Assembly: GCA_044432865.1 (NCBI GenBank)
Contig: JAWXUF010000007.1
Location: 1-40,678, forward strand
DNA length: 40,678 nt
Source of the DNA: JAWXUE01 sp044432865
GTDB lineage: Bacteria; Bacillota_I; Bacilli_A; Acholeplasmatales; Anaeroplasmataceae
Direction: 5' to 3'
Both the position numbers and the translations under genes were made by a program. The notes under the pieces are model-generated. The model worked only from the letters and a program-made list of their open reading frames with translations. It had not been told where the DNA came from and ran no database searches. Shown here piece by piece: positions 21,943 through 30,002 of this stretch (its first letter is position 1; each line of letters opens with the position of its first letter).

Positions 21943-24221
21943 TGATTCCTGTTAGTGATTTATACAAAGAAAAGATGGATGAATTTACTAGACCAAATTC
22001 TTACATTAAGATTACATTTTCATTTGAAAACATATCAGCAAAAACTGATGCTGAAATTGATTATAACAATACAACGTTTAGTGTTACAGAAGGAGAATTT
22101 CTTACTGAACAATTATTTAATGAATATATTCCTACAAAAAGTGTAGCAACATTTGAAAGAAACAGATTTACTACAACAAAGAATAGCGTTTTGAGAATAA
22201 ACGATTATGAAAACATAGACTATTTAACAAGTGATGAAGTATCTAACAATGAAGGATATTTTGAAATTAATCCAATCATTAGTGTTGATTTTGACAATGA
22301 ACAAGAAGTAACTTCATTGCAAATTGCATGGGATAAACTATTTAATATAGTTCCAGAAGAAATTATTTTACATTTTGGTGATAATCAATTTTCTTATATT
22401 GGTAATAACTCAACTACACAAATAATTGAAGAAATAAACTCAAACAGTGTAAAGAATATGAAGATAGAAATAGTTAAAATGAGTAGTGGTTATTCAAGAG
22501 CAAGAATTAATAGTATAACTTTTGGTGTAAATAAAGTATTTACTAATAATGACATTTCTTCTGGTGGGATATCATATGAAAGAAGTACAGATTTAATTTC
22601 TAATGAAATCTCATTAACTGAATTATCATTCCAATTATTGAATATTAATGATATATATAATCCATTGAATCCTGAAGGTTCATGGACTAAGTTATTAAAG
22701 AATCAAAGAATTGTATTAGAATTTGGTAGAGAATTAAATGGAGAAATCTATTGGTTAAAAACTGATACTTTATACTATGATGGGTTAGCAACAGTAGATG
22801 GAATGTTTATTGATATAAAAGCACAAGATATATTAAATGTATTAACAGGTAGTGTTGGTTTTCCATCAACAAAAAATGGTGTAGGATATACAGCAAAAGA
22901 ACTAATACAAAAATTAATAGAACAAGTACAAGAAAACTTCCCATATCAAATAAATGTAATTTATGATGATGTGTTGGATCAAGGTGATTTTATATATGGT
23001 TTTGATTCATTAGACATTAAAGAAGCGTTACAACTTATTGCTAATGCAAATAGATGCTCTCTTTACAGTGATGAAAACGGTAATATAGTATTTAAGAATG
23101 CTACTGATCCTAAAATTACATTAAGTGATAATGGTCATTTAATATTTAGTGATTTAGAAAGAGCATTTAATGGAATCACGTTACCAACAAAATCTTATGT
23201 ACAATTCTTAAAAGAGTTTTACAATACAAATAGTGAGAAGTTAATCATACTACCTTCACAACTTACTGATGAAGATAAGTTTGGCTTTATAAGTGATAAA
23301 GTAAGTAATGATGATTGCACTTTTAATGATAATCCTATTATAAGAGTAGATTATTCATTAGCAACTTCAGTATTTGAAATACCAATTATATTTGATAATG
23401 TTTTAGAAAATTATGCTACTGAATTTAATGTTAATTATTACTTAAAAGATGAATTAATTGAAACATATTTTGTTGTAGATAACGTTGACATTGGTTATAC
23501 TGTATTTAATAACGTTATGAATACTGATAGATATGAAATAGAAATAATTAAATGGAACGTGCCAAATAGAAGATGTGTTATAGATTCAATCTCAAATGGT
23601 AGGGTAAATGATTTTTATTTAAGTGAAGAAAAATTATTTAGTTATCCAAAATTAGAAAACTTAGTAAATATTTCTAGTGTAAAATGTTTTTATTACAATG
23701 ATGTAGTAGGTGAAAAGAAAGCATTTGAAATGATTGAATTTGTTGAAGAAGACAAAGAAGGTAACTTAGAGAGAAGATTTAAAGCATCACATGACCCTAT
23801 AGTAAACAAAAGATTAGGAAATGATATTGATGATACAAAAACTATTGATGCTAACGTTGGTACTGTAATAAGTACAAATGTATTGTTTGATGCTTCAACA
23901 TTAACTGTAATTGGAGAAGAAATAAAACAAGAAGAAAACTTTATTGAAACTAAGTTTGATAACTTTGGAGATGTACAAGAATATAAGAATCCATTAATAT
24001 ATGGTATTGAGAATGCAAAATATATGTCAAGTTGGTTGTATGATTACATTCTAAAAGGTAACAAAATAACTTTAGAATATAGAGGTAATCCAGAATTGCA
24101 ACCATTAGATATAATATATGTAGATACAAAATTTGAAAAGAAAGTACTTTGTAGAGTAATTTCAAATACAATAACTATGACAGGTGGAATGAAAGGAACA
24201 TTACAGGTAATAAAATTATGA
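21942..24221 (+). CDS. Large baseplate / tail-associated protein
   Basis: 759 residues. GRELNGEIYWLKTDTLYYDG and VDGMFIDIKAQDILNVLTGS, then FIYGFDSLDIKEALQLIANA, resemble tail hub (gp27-like/Tal) proteins of clostridial siphophages. Two stretches, from about residue 88 (YLTSDEVSNNEGYFEINPII) and from about 447 (FGFISDKVSNDDCTFNDNPI), resemble each other and look like two galactose-binding-type beta domains inserted into the hub. No peptidase or hydrolase motif is evident. It sits between the Dit-like protein and the fibre genes and ends in an ATGA overlap. Confidence 0.72.
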   Translation: MIPVSDLYKEKMDEFTRPNSYIKITFSFENISAKTDAEIDYNNTTFSVTEGEFLTEQLFNEYIPTKSVATFERNRFTTTKNSVLRINDYENIDYLTSDEVSNNEGYFEINPIISVDFDNEQEVTSLQIAWDKLFNIVPEEIILHFGDNQFSYIGNNSTTQIIEEINSNSVKNMKIEIVKMSSGYSRARINSITFGVNKVFTNNDISSGGISYERSTDLISNEISLTELSFQLLNINDIYNPLNPEGSWTKLLKNQRIVLEFGRELNGEIYWLKTDTLYYDGLATVDGMFIDIKAQDILNVLTGSVGFPSTKNGVGYTAKELIQKLIEQVQENFPYQINVIYDDVLDQGDFIYGFDSLDIKEALQLIANANRCSLYSDENGNIVFKNATDPKITLSDNGHLIFSDLERAFNGITLPTKSYVQFLKEFYNTNSEKLIILPSQLTDEDKFGFISDKVSNDDCTFNDNPIIRVDYSLATSVFEIPIIFDNVLENYATEFNVNYYLKDELIETYFVVDNVDIGYTVFNNVMNTDRYEIEIIKWNVPNRRCVIDSISNGRVNDFYLSEEKLFSYPKLENLVNISSVKCFYYNDVVGEKKAFEMIEFVEEDKEGNLERRFKASHDPIVNKRLGNDIDDTKTIDANVGTVISTNVLFDASTLTVIGEEIKQEENFIETKFDNFGDVQEYKNPLIYGIENAKYMSSWLYDYILKGNKITLEYRGNPELQPLDIIYVDTKFEKKVLCRVISNTITMTGGMKGTLQVIKL

Positions 24222-24619
24222 TATGGATTGAACCTAAAACTACATGGAATGGTGAATCATTTGATGTAGAAGTAGATTATGAAAGAATAAGAAACAATAT
24301 AATGTATGTAAATATGTTATTTAATAAATACTATGGAGATTGTGAATTAATTGATATGCCTGTATATACTTACAGTGATGTACCAACTGAAATATTCTTT
24401 AATACACAACCACTGAACTTAGAAAGAATTGTACAAAATTCATACAGACCTATTAATTTCCAAACTATGAGAAGTTATGTAGCAAGTGGTACTCCATACA
24501 ACTATGAAGATTTAAATATTATTGAAAGTAATACATTACTGTTGTATAATATTTTAAATAGTTATGAATCTAATAAAAGAAGATTACCCTTTAAATTAGG
24601 AATGAAAGGAGATATTTAA
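24218..24619 (+). CDS. Baseplate-associated tail protein
   Basis: 133 residues starting MIWIEPKTTWNGESFDVEVD in an ATGA overlap with the hub gene. The middle (DYERIRNNIMYVNMLFNKYY) and the end (RRLPFKLGMKGDI) match a small protein commonly found after the hub in Bacillota phages, as I recall. It probably links hub and fibres. No enzymatic motif. Confidence 0.6.
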   Translation: MIWIEPKTTWNGESFDVEVDYERIRNNIMYVNMLFNKYYGDCELIDMPVYTYSDVPTEIFFNTQPLNLERIVQNSYRPINFQTMRSYVASGTPYNYEDLNIIESNTLLLYNILNSYESNKRRLPFKLGMKGDI

Positions 24620-24620
24620 T

Positions 24621-25274
24621 TTGTATAAGACTAAAACTGTAACAAGAGAAGACTTAAAAACAAACTTTAGTGATGATATATTATTAAATGGTGATGCTAG
24701 AAGAAAATATAACATTATTAACAATGAAGATGGTACTGTATCATTTGAAGATGTAACTGAATATGAAGTTGAAGGTGATAAGTTTGATTCTAAAACATTA
24801 AATGAAATAACTACAAGAATTAACGATATTGGAAATGAAACAGTTAAAGAAGATTTAAGTGTAACAAACATTACTAGTGAAAATGCAACTATTGAAAAAT
24901 TGGTTGCTTCTAGTGGAAGTATTGGAAATTGGGAATTTAGTAGCACAGGTGGTTTAAGTGCTAAATATAGAGAAACATTTTCTTTTTCACAAGCAGATGT
25001 TGATAAAGTTCAAGCATATGCTTCTGGTACAAGTTCATTAACTGATGCAGAGTTTAAGAAGTATGATTTTTTAAAAACAGGTGTTATAGATGCTACTACT
25101 TATGTCTATATTAGAAACATTTTTTATGGTAACTTCCCTAACTATATGGATCATACTTTTACTATCAATCCTAATGATCCAAACAACTTTATTAAACAAA
25201 TTAGGGTGTATAACGGAACAACATATACAAGTGGGTTATCATTACCATTATTAGCATACGAAAATCAAAAATAG
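24621..25274 (+). CDS. Tail fibre / receptor-binding protein A (TTG start)
   Basis: 217 residues, starting at TTG 24621 after AAAGGAGATATTTAA. Residues about 17-55 (SDDILLNGDARRKYNIINNE then DGTVSFEDVTEYEVEGDKF) form an attachment domain shared with the next protein. A helical stalk (NEITTRINDIGNETVKEDLS) and a beta-rich C-terminal domain (FSFSQADVDKVQAYASGTSS) follow. The design (shared base, stalk, variable tip) fits a tail fibre that binds the host surface. Confidence 0.72.
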   Translation: MYKTKTVTREDLKTNFSDDILLNGDARRKYNIINNEDGTVSFEDVTEYEVEGDKFDSKTLNEITTRINDIGNETVKEDLSVTNITSENATIEKLVASSGSIGNWEFSSTGGLSAKYRETFSFSQADVDKVQAYASGTSSLTDAEFKKYDFLKTGVIDATTYVYIRNIFYGNFPNYMDHTFTINPNDPNNFIKQIRVYNGTTYTSGLSLPLLAYENQK

Positions 25275-25286
25275 GAGAAATGAAAA

Positions 25287-26033
25287 ATGAGTGAAAAATT
25301 AAAAGTAGATTATAGAGATGATATCATTACTGATGGAGAACCATTAAGAAAATATAATATGATATCTAACAGTGATGGTACTGTATCATTTGTTGATACA
25401 ACATCATATGAACAAAATGGAGATATATTCGGTTGTGATGATATTAACCTTACAAATACTAAGGTGAATGAAATTGAAGATAATCAAAACATTAAGAGTA
25501 TTAGTTTAGATAGTATTGGAATGACTACAGATAGCAAATTGATTGATATTTGTAATGCAATGCCTAATAATTCAAAGACATCATATTTTTTAAGTGCATT
25601 ACCTTCAGGTAGTGATTATCCACAAGCATATAGCGTTGTTGAAATATTAAGGATGAACGTTACAAGAACCAGAATAACTTGTAGTAGAAGTGATGGTAGT
25701 GGAAATGATACTTATATCAACACTTGGAGAAGTGATGTTGGACTAAGTGGGTGGAGTAGATATGCTGTTACAGATAATTTATTTGGTACAACCATTAGTA
25801 ATTTAGATACTGTATCAGGTATGGGTATTTACTATACAACTGCAAATCCTATATCATTTCCATCAGGTTTAGGTGGTAACGGTTGCGTTGTAATAAATAC
25901 TGCTATGTCTTCAAGTAATTATGCAGTACAATTAGCATTTGGTTTTGGTAGTGATAAAATTGCAATTAGAAGAAAAAACGGGAGTACTACATGGACTTCA
26001 TGGAGGTATACAACATTATCTAGTGCATCTTAA
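25287..26033 (+). CDS. Tail fibre / receptor-binding protein B with pyocin-knob-like tip
   Basis: 248 residues. The N-terminal segment DDIITDGEPLRKYNMISNSD then DGTVSFVDTTSYEQNGDIF repeats the base domain of the previous fibre. The C-terminal half has a beta-rich, Ser/Gly/Trp-rich repeat: INTWRSDVGLSGWSRYAVTD then KIAIRRKNGSTTWTSWRYTT, typical of pyocin-knob fibre tips. It is the last structural gene before lysis and probably decides host range. Confidence 0.75.
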   Translation: MSEKLKVDYRDDIITDGEPLRKYNMISNSDGTVSFVDTTSYEQNGDIFGCDDINLTNTKVNEIEDNQNIKSISLDSIGMTTDSKLIDICNAMPNNSKTSYFLSALPSGSDYPQAYSVVEILRMNVTRTRITCSRSDGSGNDTYINTWRSDVGLSGWSRYAVTDNLFGTTISNLDTVSGMGIYYTTANPISFPSGLGGNGCVVINTAMSSSNYAVQLAFGFGSDKIAIRRKNGSTTWTSWRYTTLSSAS

Positions 26034-26049
26034 TCTTATTACATTGTAA

Positions 26050-26077
26050 TTGATTGTTTTTTTTGATAAAATATAAA
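26050..26077 (+). promoter_or_regulatory. Promoter for the lysis genes
   Basis: TTGATT (26050-26055), 16-base spacer, TATAAA (26072-26077), 24 bases before the holin ATG. The gap starts with a weak ATTAC...GTAAT hairpin followed by T, which may be a partial terminator after the fibre gene. Confidence 0.55.
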
Positions 26078-26100
26078 TAGAAAAATAAAGGAGAGAAATT

Positions 26101-26367
26101 ATGGAAAATTATACAGAGTATTTTGTACCATTAGTAATGGCTGCAAGTTTAGTATCAGGTTACATTTTAAAGAAATGGGTTAAGGATTTAGAAAACAAAT
26201 ATATACCAACAATTTTAGCAATTTTAGGTGCTGTAATGAACTTAGGTGTATCTGGTGTTTCTATTGAAAGTGCTGTTTATGGTGCTATTACAGGTTTAGC
26301 AAGTACAGGATTACATCAAGCATTTACTAGATTTATTGAAACCGATAGTGAAAGTGGTGAAGAATAA
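26101..26367 (+). CDS. Holin
   Basis: 88 residues. Two or three membrane segments (YFVPLVMAASLVSGYILKKW; YIPTILAILGAVMNLGVSGV; AVYGAITGLASTGLHQAF) and an acidic C terminus (ETDSESGEE) match the small holins of Gram-positive phages (phage_holin_5_2 type). It opens the membrane for the endolysin, whose ATG overlaps the holin stop (TAATG). Confidence 0.88.
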   Translation: MENYTEYFVPLVMAASLVSGYILKKWVKDLENKYIPTILAILGAVMNLGVSGVSIESAVYGAITGLASTGLHQAFTRFIETDSESGEE

Positions 26368-27299
26368 TGAAAATACTATTAATTGCAGGACATGGTGCTG
26401 GTGATCCAGGTGCTACAGGTAATGGATATAAAGAACATGATTTAACAGTAGAATTAACTTCATTAATTAAGAAGGAATTAGATTCTAAGGCTGAAGTAAC
26501 AATTAGAGATACTTCTAAAAACGCATTTACTGATTTAAAAAATGGTTCATTCAGTGCAAAAGGATATGATTACTTATTTGAAGTTCACTTTAACGCATTT
26601 AACGGTAGTGCATTTGGTACTGAAATTTTTGTAACTTCTAGTGAAAAAACTATAGGTGTTGAAACTAAGGTAATGGATGAATTAGGTAAGTATTTTAAAG
26701 TACGTGGTGTTAAAGTTACAGATTTTGATGTTATTGCATATGCAAAGAAACAAGGTGTATCAAGTGCGTTATTAGAAACTTGTTTCATTGACAACAAAGA
26801 AGATATAACTATTTATCAAGAGAATAAAGTTGATATCAGTAAATCTATTGCAAAAGCAATTATTGAAGGGTTTGGATTAGAAACTGTAGAAACTCCTAAA
26901 GAAGAAGAAAAAGAAGAAGTTAAAGAAGAAGTAGTTGGATTTACACATACAGTTAAAAGTGGAGAATCAGTAAGTACAATTTGTAAAACTTACTATGGTA
27001 AATCAACAGTTACTGAATGGACTCTAGTTAAGGATGCTAACAACTTAAACAGTAAATACACAGTTAAAACAGGACAAGTTTTAGTTATTCCTAACAGTGA
27101 TGGTGCATTATCAAGTGCTTATTATGTAGCATTTACTTGTACTTCTATTGTAGATGGTTTAAAATCAATTAATGTAGATAGTAGTTTTAATAATCGTAAC
27201 ATTATAGCAACTTCAAACGGAATTAAAGGTTATATGGGTACTAACGCACAAAACAGCACACTTATTGAGTTGGCTAAAAAGGGATTACTAAAGAAATAA
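26367..27299 (+). CDS. Endolysin: N-acetylmuramoyl-L-alanine amidase (Amidase_3) with LysM
   Basis: 310 residues. The Amidase_3 domain (1-170) shows the zinc ligands His9 (LLIAGHGAGDPG), Glu23 (GYKEHDLT) and His74 (FEVHFNAFNG), and the catalytic Glu137 (LLETCFIDN). A Glu/Lys linker (about 176-190) leads to one LysM domain (TVKSGESVSTICKTYYGKST ... GQVLVIPN, 193-245), which binds peptidoglycan. The last 60 residues (NRNIIATSNGIKGYMGTNAQ) form a further small domain often seen at endolysin C termini. It lacks a signal peptide, so it depends on the holin. Confidence 0.93.
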   Translation: MKILLIAGHGAGDPGATGNGYKEHDLTVELTSLIKKELDSKAEVTIRDTSKNAFTDLKNGSFSAKGYDYLFEVHFNAFNGSAFGTEIFVTSSEKTIGVETKVMDELGKYFKVRGVKVTDFDVIAYAKKQGVSSALLETCFIDNKEDITIYQENKVDISKSIAKAIIEGFGLETVETPKEEEKEEVKEEVVGFTHTVKSGESVSTICKTYYGKSTVTEWTLVKDANNLNSKYTVKTGQVLVIPNSDGALSSAYYVAFTCTSIVDGLKSINVDSSFNNRNIIATSNGIKGYMGTNAQNSTLIELAKKGLLKK

Positions 27300-27646
27300 T
27301 GGAATTTTTATTAAATAGCACTACTGTTTCATTAATAATTTCAGTTATTGCAATTTTAGTACCCTTGAAGTTAGACCTTAAAAAAAGAGATGACACAAAT
27401 AGGGAGATGATAGTTCAAACTTTTGCTTCTACAAAACAAAATTCAAAAGATATTGAAAAGTATAGACAAGAGTTAATTGATCTACAAATTAAAAATAGAG
27501 AATCACATTCTGGTATTCATATGAAAATAGAGAATACTAAAAAAGAATTTGAAGATAAACTTGATAAAAATAGAAAAGAATTAACTGAAAAGATTGATTC
27601 TAATACTAAAGATATTTCAAGACTAGCAGGGAAAATTGGGGAATAA
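27299..27646 (+). CDS. Membrane-anchored coiled-coil protein (XhlA-like)
   Basis: 115 residues: one N-terminal membrane span (TTVSLIISVIAILVPLKLDL), then a long charged coiled coil (ENTKKEFEDKLDKNRKELTE). Haemolysin XhlA-type proteins next to phage lysis genes have this layout, though usually with the span at the C terminus. It starts in a TAATG overlap with the endolysin, so a role in lysis is likely. Confidence 0.65.
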   Translation: MEFLLNSTTVSLIISVIAILVPLKLDLKKRDDTNREMIVQTFASTKQNSKDIEKYRQELIDLQIKNRESHSGIHMKIENTKKEFEDKLDKNRKELTEKIDSNTKDISRLAGKIGE

Positions 27647-27667
27647 AAAATGGGGGAATAAAAAATG
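27638..27667 (+). repeat. Perfect 15-bp tandem repeat spanning stop, ribosome binding site and start
   Basis: GGGGAATAAAAAATG occurs twice in a row (27638-27652 and 27653-27667). Each unit has a G-run ribosome binding site, TAA and ATG. The first ATG (27650) opens only a three-codon frame (MGE stop); the second is the start of the next gene. It looks like a slippage duplication that creates a start-stop element. Confidence 0.85.
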
Positions 27668-28225
27668 GGGATCAACATAATCATTATTTTAAATTTGGGA
27701 ATTAACTTATTGACTATGTTTTTATTTGGATATACATTTAACAATTTTAAAGGGATAAGAGATAAATCTACTTATCCTTTTGTTTTAATTAGTTATATAT
27801 TAGGTATGGCATTGACAAGTTTCTCTTACAATAGTTTAGTATTTGCTTATATTATATTTGCATTAATATTTTCAATCCTTATTGGGATAAAGAATAAATA
27901 TTATAATATTCTTAATATGCTATTAATGTTAAATATAGTATTGTTTAATGCTACTTTATCTATTATTACAATATTACTATTAGGTTATAATTTTATTTCA
28001 ATGTCTGTAACAACAATGACTATGATAGTTATTATTGCTATATTAAAAAGATATGATTTCAGTAATAATTACTACAACGTTTATAATTGCTGGAATAGAG
28101 AATTAGGAAACCGATATAAATCAATTACTGTAAGAAACTTTACACTCATTAGCATATATTTTGGTTTATTTATAACAAACGCATTTGTTTTAGAATACTT
28201 GAATAATCTTATTACTTGCTTTTAA
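27665..28225 (+). CDS. Multi-pass membrane protein resembling an AgrC-type sensor domain
   Basis: 186 residues with about five or six membrane spans (INIIIILNLGINLLTMFLFG; YPFVLISYILGMALTSFSYN; LVFAYIIFALIFSILIGI; LNMLLMLNIVLFNATLSIIT; VTTMTMIVIIAILKRY; LISIYFGLFITNAFVLEYLN). A polar loop (NCWNRELGNRYKSITVRN) precedes the last span. The length and topology recall the sensor half of AgrC-like receptors, but there is no kinase domain. With the AgrB-like protein downstream and a micro-ORF between them, it could sense a peptide. No sequence search was possible, so this rests on topology and context. Confidence 0.5.
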   Translation: MGINIIIILNLGINLLTMFLFGYTFNNFKGIRDKSTYPFVLISYILGMALTSFSYNSLVFAYIIFALIFSILIGIKNKYYNILNMLLMLNIVLFNATLSIITILLLGYNFISMSVTTMTMIVIIAILKRYDFSNNYYNVYNCWNRELGNRYKSITVRNFTLISIYFGLFITNAFVLEYLNNLITCF

Positions 28226-28240
28226 AAGGAGGTGGAAGAT

Positions 28241-28285
28241 ATGTATAGTTTTTTATTTTTTTGCGATACTAAAGATGGAGAATAA
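28241..28285 (+). CDS. 14-residue peptide with a perfect Shine-Dalgarno
   Basis: Encodes MYSFLFFCDTKDGE between two membrane genes. AAAAGGAGGTGGAAGAT just before the ATG is the best match to the anti-Shine-Dalgarno in the window, so translation is likely. A hydrophobic front, one Cys and an acidic tail recall the business end of AgrD-type autoinducer precursors, but it lacks the usual amphipathic leader and is much shorter. It may instead be a leader peptide that sets translation of the downstream gene, 5 bases away. Confidence 0.45.
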   Translation: MYSFLFFCDTKDGE

Positions 28286-28290
28286 TTAAT

Positions 28291-28857
28291 ATGATATATT
28301 TAATGCTTTTGTTTAATTTGTTTGAAACTATTTTAATATTTACAGTTGGCTACTTTATGGGTATGACAGTTGTTGAAATGCTTACAATTACATCGCTATT
28401 TGCTTTACCACGTATGATATTCAATGGAGCAAGTCATTACAAGAGTCCGTTGAAGTGTTTAGTAGTATCTTTATTGCTACTTACATCTATATTTGGTACT
28501 TTCTTAGTTGATCCTTGTTTATCGTTCATTGTAGCGTTGTTTACAGGTAGTATTATGACTGAACGTGGTAACATTATAAATGTATATCAATTTGCTTATA
28601 AGAAAAAGACTGATGCAAGTAAGTATCAAGAACTAATTGATTACTTGAAGTACAATGGATTAAGTGATGAATATTTGGAAGTTGAAAGACTTTTAGAAAG
28701 TAGATTATCAACAGTAGAGTTTAAAATTTATGATAGAATATTTATAGATTTAAAAACGTGGAATGAAGTAGAAAACGAACTTGATGTAAATAGACAAGTT
28801 ATTTCAAAAGCATTAGACAAATCATACTTCTATCTTATAGGAAGATTAGGACTTTAA
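28291..28857 (+). CDS. AgrB-like membrane protein fused to a C-terminal HTH (sigma-70 region 4-like)
   Basis: 188 residues. The N-terminal 90 residues have about four membrane spans and the segment LPRMIFNGASHYKSPLKCLV. Its Arg41, His49 and Cys56 match the AgrB pattern RxxxGGxHxxxxxxC; the His-Cys spacing of seven equals that of the S. aureus AgrB catalytic pair (His77, Cys84). AgrB is the protease that trims and cyclises AgrD. Residues about 105-188 are soluble: ESRLSTVEFKIYDRIFIDLK then TWNEVENELDVNRQVISKAL, resembling sigma-70 region 4. That would be a membrane-tethered DNA-binding protein. Chance motif similarity remains possible. Confidence 0.55.
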   Translation: MIYLMLLFNLFETILIFTVGYFMGMTVVEMLTITSLFALPRMIFNGASHYKSPLKCLVVSLLLLTSIFGTFLVDPCLSFIVALFTGSIMTERGNIINVYQFAYKKKTDASKYQELIDYLKYNGLSDEYLEVERLLESRLSTVEFKIYDRIFIDLKTWNEVENELDVNRQVISKALDKSYFYLIGRLGL

Positions 28858-28872
28858 TTAGTCCTTTTTTTT
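28848..28872 (+). terminator. Rho-independent terminator overlapping the AgrB-like gene end
   Basis: AGGACT (28848-28853) pairs with AGTCCT (28860-28865), followed by seven or more T. The left arm encodes the last residues and stop of the gene. Confidence 0.8.
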
Positions 28873-28909
28873 ATACTTTTTTCTTTGGTATAACTGATAA
28901 TTACTTTTT

Positions 28910-28915
28910 TATAAT
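28910..28915 (+). promoter_or_regulatory. -10 element for the glycine-rich protein gene
   Basis: A perfect TATAAT, 33 bases before the next start codon, right after a terminator. The best -35 is weak (TTGGTA at 28885-28890, 19-base spacing). Confidence 0.45.
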
Positions 28916-28947
28916 GATAATATTAATTATGGAAAGGGGGTATATAT

Positions 28948-29556
28948 ATGGAATATACAGGAAAACAATACGCTTCAAAAGGGGTTGCTGGAACAGCATT
29001 AGGATTAGGAATTGCAGGTACAGCACTTGGTTTAGGTGTAGCAGGTAACAACGGATGTGGTAACAGTGGTTTATTTGGTGGTTTATTTGGTGGTAATGAC
29101 AACGGACATTGCTATGTAAATGAAAAAGAATTAAATTTATCTACAGCATTGGCTATTGCTCAAAGTGAAGCAAAGTTATTAGAAACTTCTAAAAACGATC
29201 AAATTGCTTTATTTGCTGAATTAAGAACTACTGATGCAAAAATTGCTGATGGATTAATTCAAACAGGTAATGCTTTAGGTGTGTTAAACGCTGAAGTATC
29301 ATGTTTAAAAGAAAGTGTTTCTCGTAATCGTGAAGAATCATTTAGAAACTTAAATGAAGCAAAAGGATATACTGATACTAGAGTAACAAGTGAAGCACAA
29401 CTTAGAAAATGTGAAGATGAAAAAATCATCACATACACAAATGGTCAATTAGCAACAAAAGTTACTGAAGTACAAAACAAAATTGATGCAAGTCAAGTTT
29501 GTGGTGGAACGCCATTTGCTACTCCATTTGGTGCTACTTCACCATGTGGATATTAA
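28948..29556 (+). CDS. Glycine-rich late protein of unknown function
   Basis: 202 residues. N-terminal glycine/alanine repeat (AGTALGLGIAGTALGLGVAG), then a Cys/Gly segment (NNGCGNSGLFGGLFGGNDNG), a helical middle (EAKLLETSKNDQIALFAELR and on to VTEVQNKIDASQ) and a C-terminal Cys/Pro/Gly tail (VCGGTPFATPFGATSPCGY). Proteins of this layout recur in gut Bacillota phages, often beside structural genes, with no known function as far as I know. The hydrophobic Gly-rich start could insert into membrane or pack in a virion. AAAGGGGG leader and its own promoter suggest strong expression. Confidence 0.65.
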   Translation: MEYTGKQYASKGVAGTALGLGIAGTALGLGVAGNNGCGNSGLFGGLFGGNDNGHCYVNEKELNLSTALAIAQSEAKLLETSKNDQIALFAELRTTDAKIADGLIQTGNALGVLNAEVSCLKESVSRNREESFRNLNEAKGYTDTRVTSEAQLRKCEDEKIITYTNGQLATKVTEVQNKIDASQVCGGTPFATPFGATSPCGY

Positions 29557-29584
29557 TTAAAACTATTTAAAAGGGGGATATAAA

Positions 29585-29929
29585 ATGAATCTAGCAACGT
29601 TACAAGGTAAGATAATAGATTATGCAATGAATGAAATTATACCAAACTTACCACCAATGGGATTTAGTATGATGGGGATGCCAATTAATTTAGGCAAATC
29701 AGCAATACAATTTCTAGGTGGAATTGGATTAGGTATGAGTACATTCAATTTAGAAAAATATGCTTATACATTAAAAATGGTAGGTATTATTGATGAAAAT
29801 AACATTATTGATACTGATAGATTATCAACTTTAATGAGAGAGAATATTGAAAAAGTTGGTGTATTAGAGATTGCAGAATTTAAGTTTACAAAAGAAGATG
29901 TAGAAAAATTTATAACTTATATTTCCTAA
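29585..29929 (+). CDS. Hypothetical protein following the glycine-rich gene
   Basis: 114 residues, AAAAGGGGGATATAAA leader. An N-terminal helix (LATLQGKIIDYAMNEIIPNL), a Met/Gly-rich hydrophobic stretch (PPMGFSMMGMPINLGKSAIQ then FLGGIGLGMSTF), and a charged C-terminal half (LMRENIEKVGVLEIAEFKFT). It probably pairs with the preceding protein. A terminator follows. Confidence 0.6.
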   Translation: MNLATLQGKIIDYAMNEIIPNLPPMGFSMMGMPINLGKSAIQFLGGIGLGMSTFNLEKYAYTLKMVGIIDENNIIDTDRLSTLMRENIEKVGVLEIAEFKFTKEDVEKFITYIS

Positions 29930-29945
29930 TTTTAAATAGAATACT

Positions 29946-29976
29946 AATAGGGAGATAATGTTTCTTCCTATTTTTA
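29946..29976 (+). terminator. Rho-independent terminator
   Basis: AATAGGGAGA (29946-29955) pairs with TCTTCCTATT (29963-29972), one G-T pair, followed by TTTT. Confidence 0.75.
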
Positions 29977-30002
29977 TAATAAATATAGAAAGGAGAAAAA
30001 AT

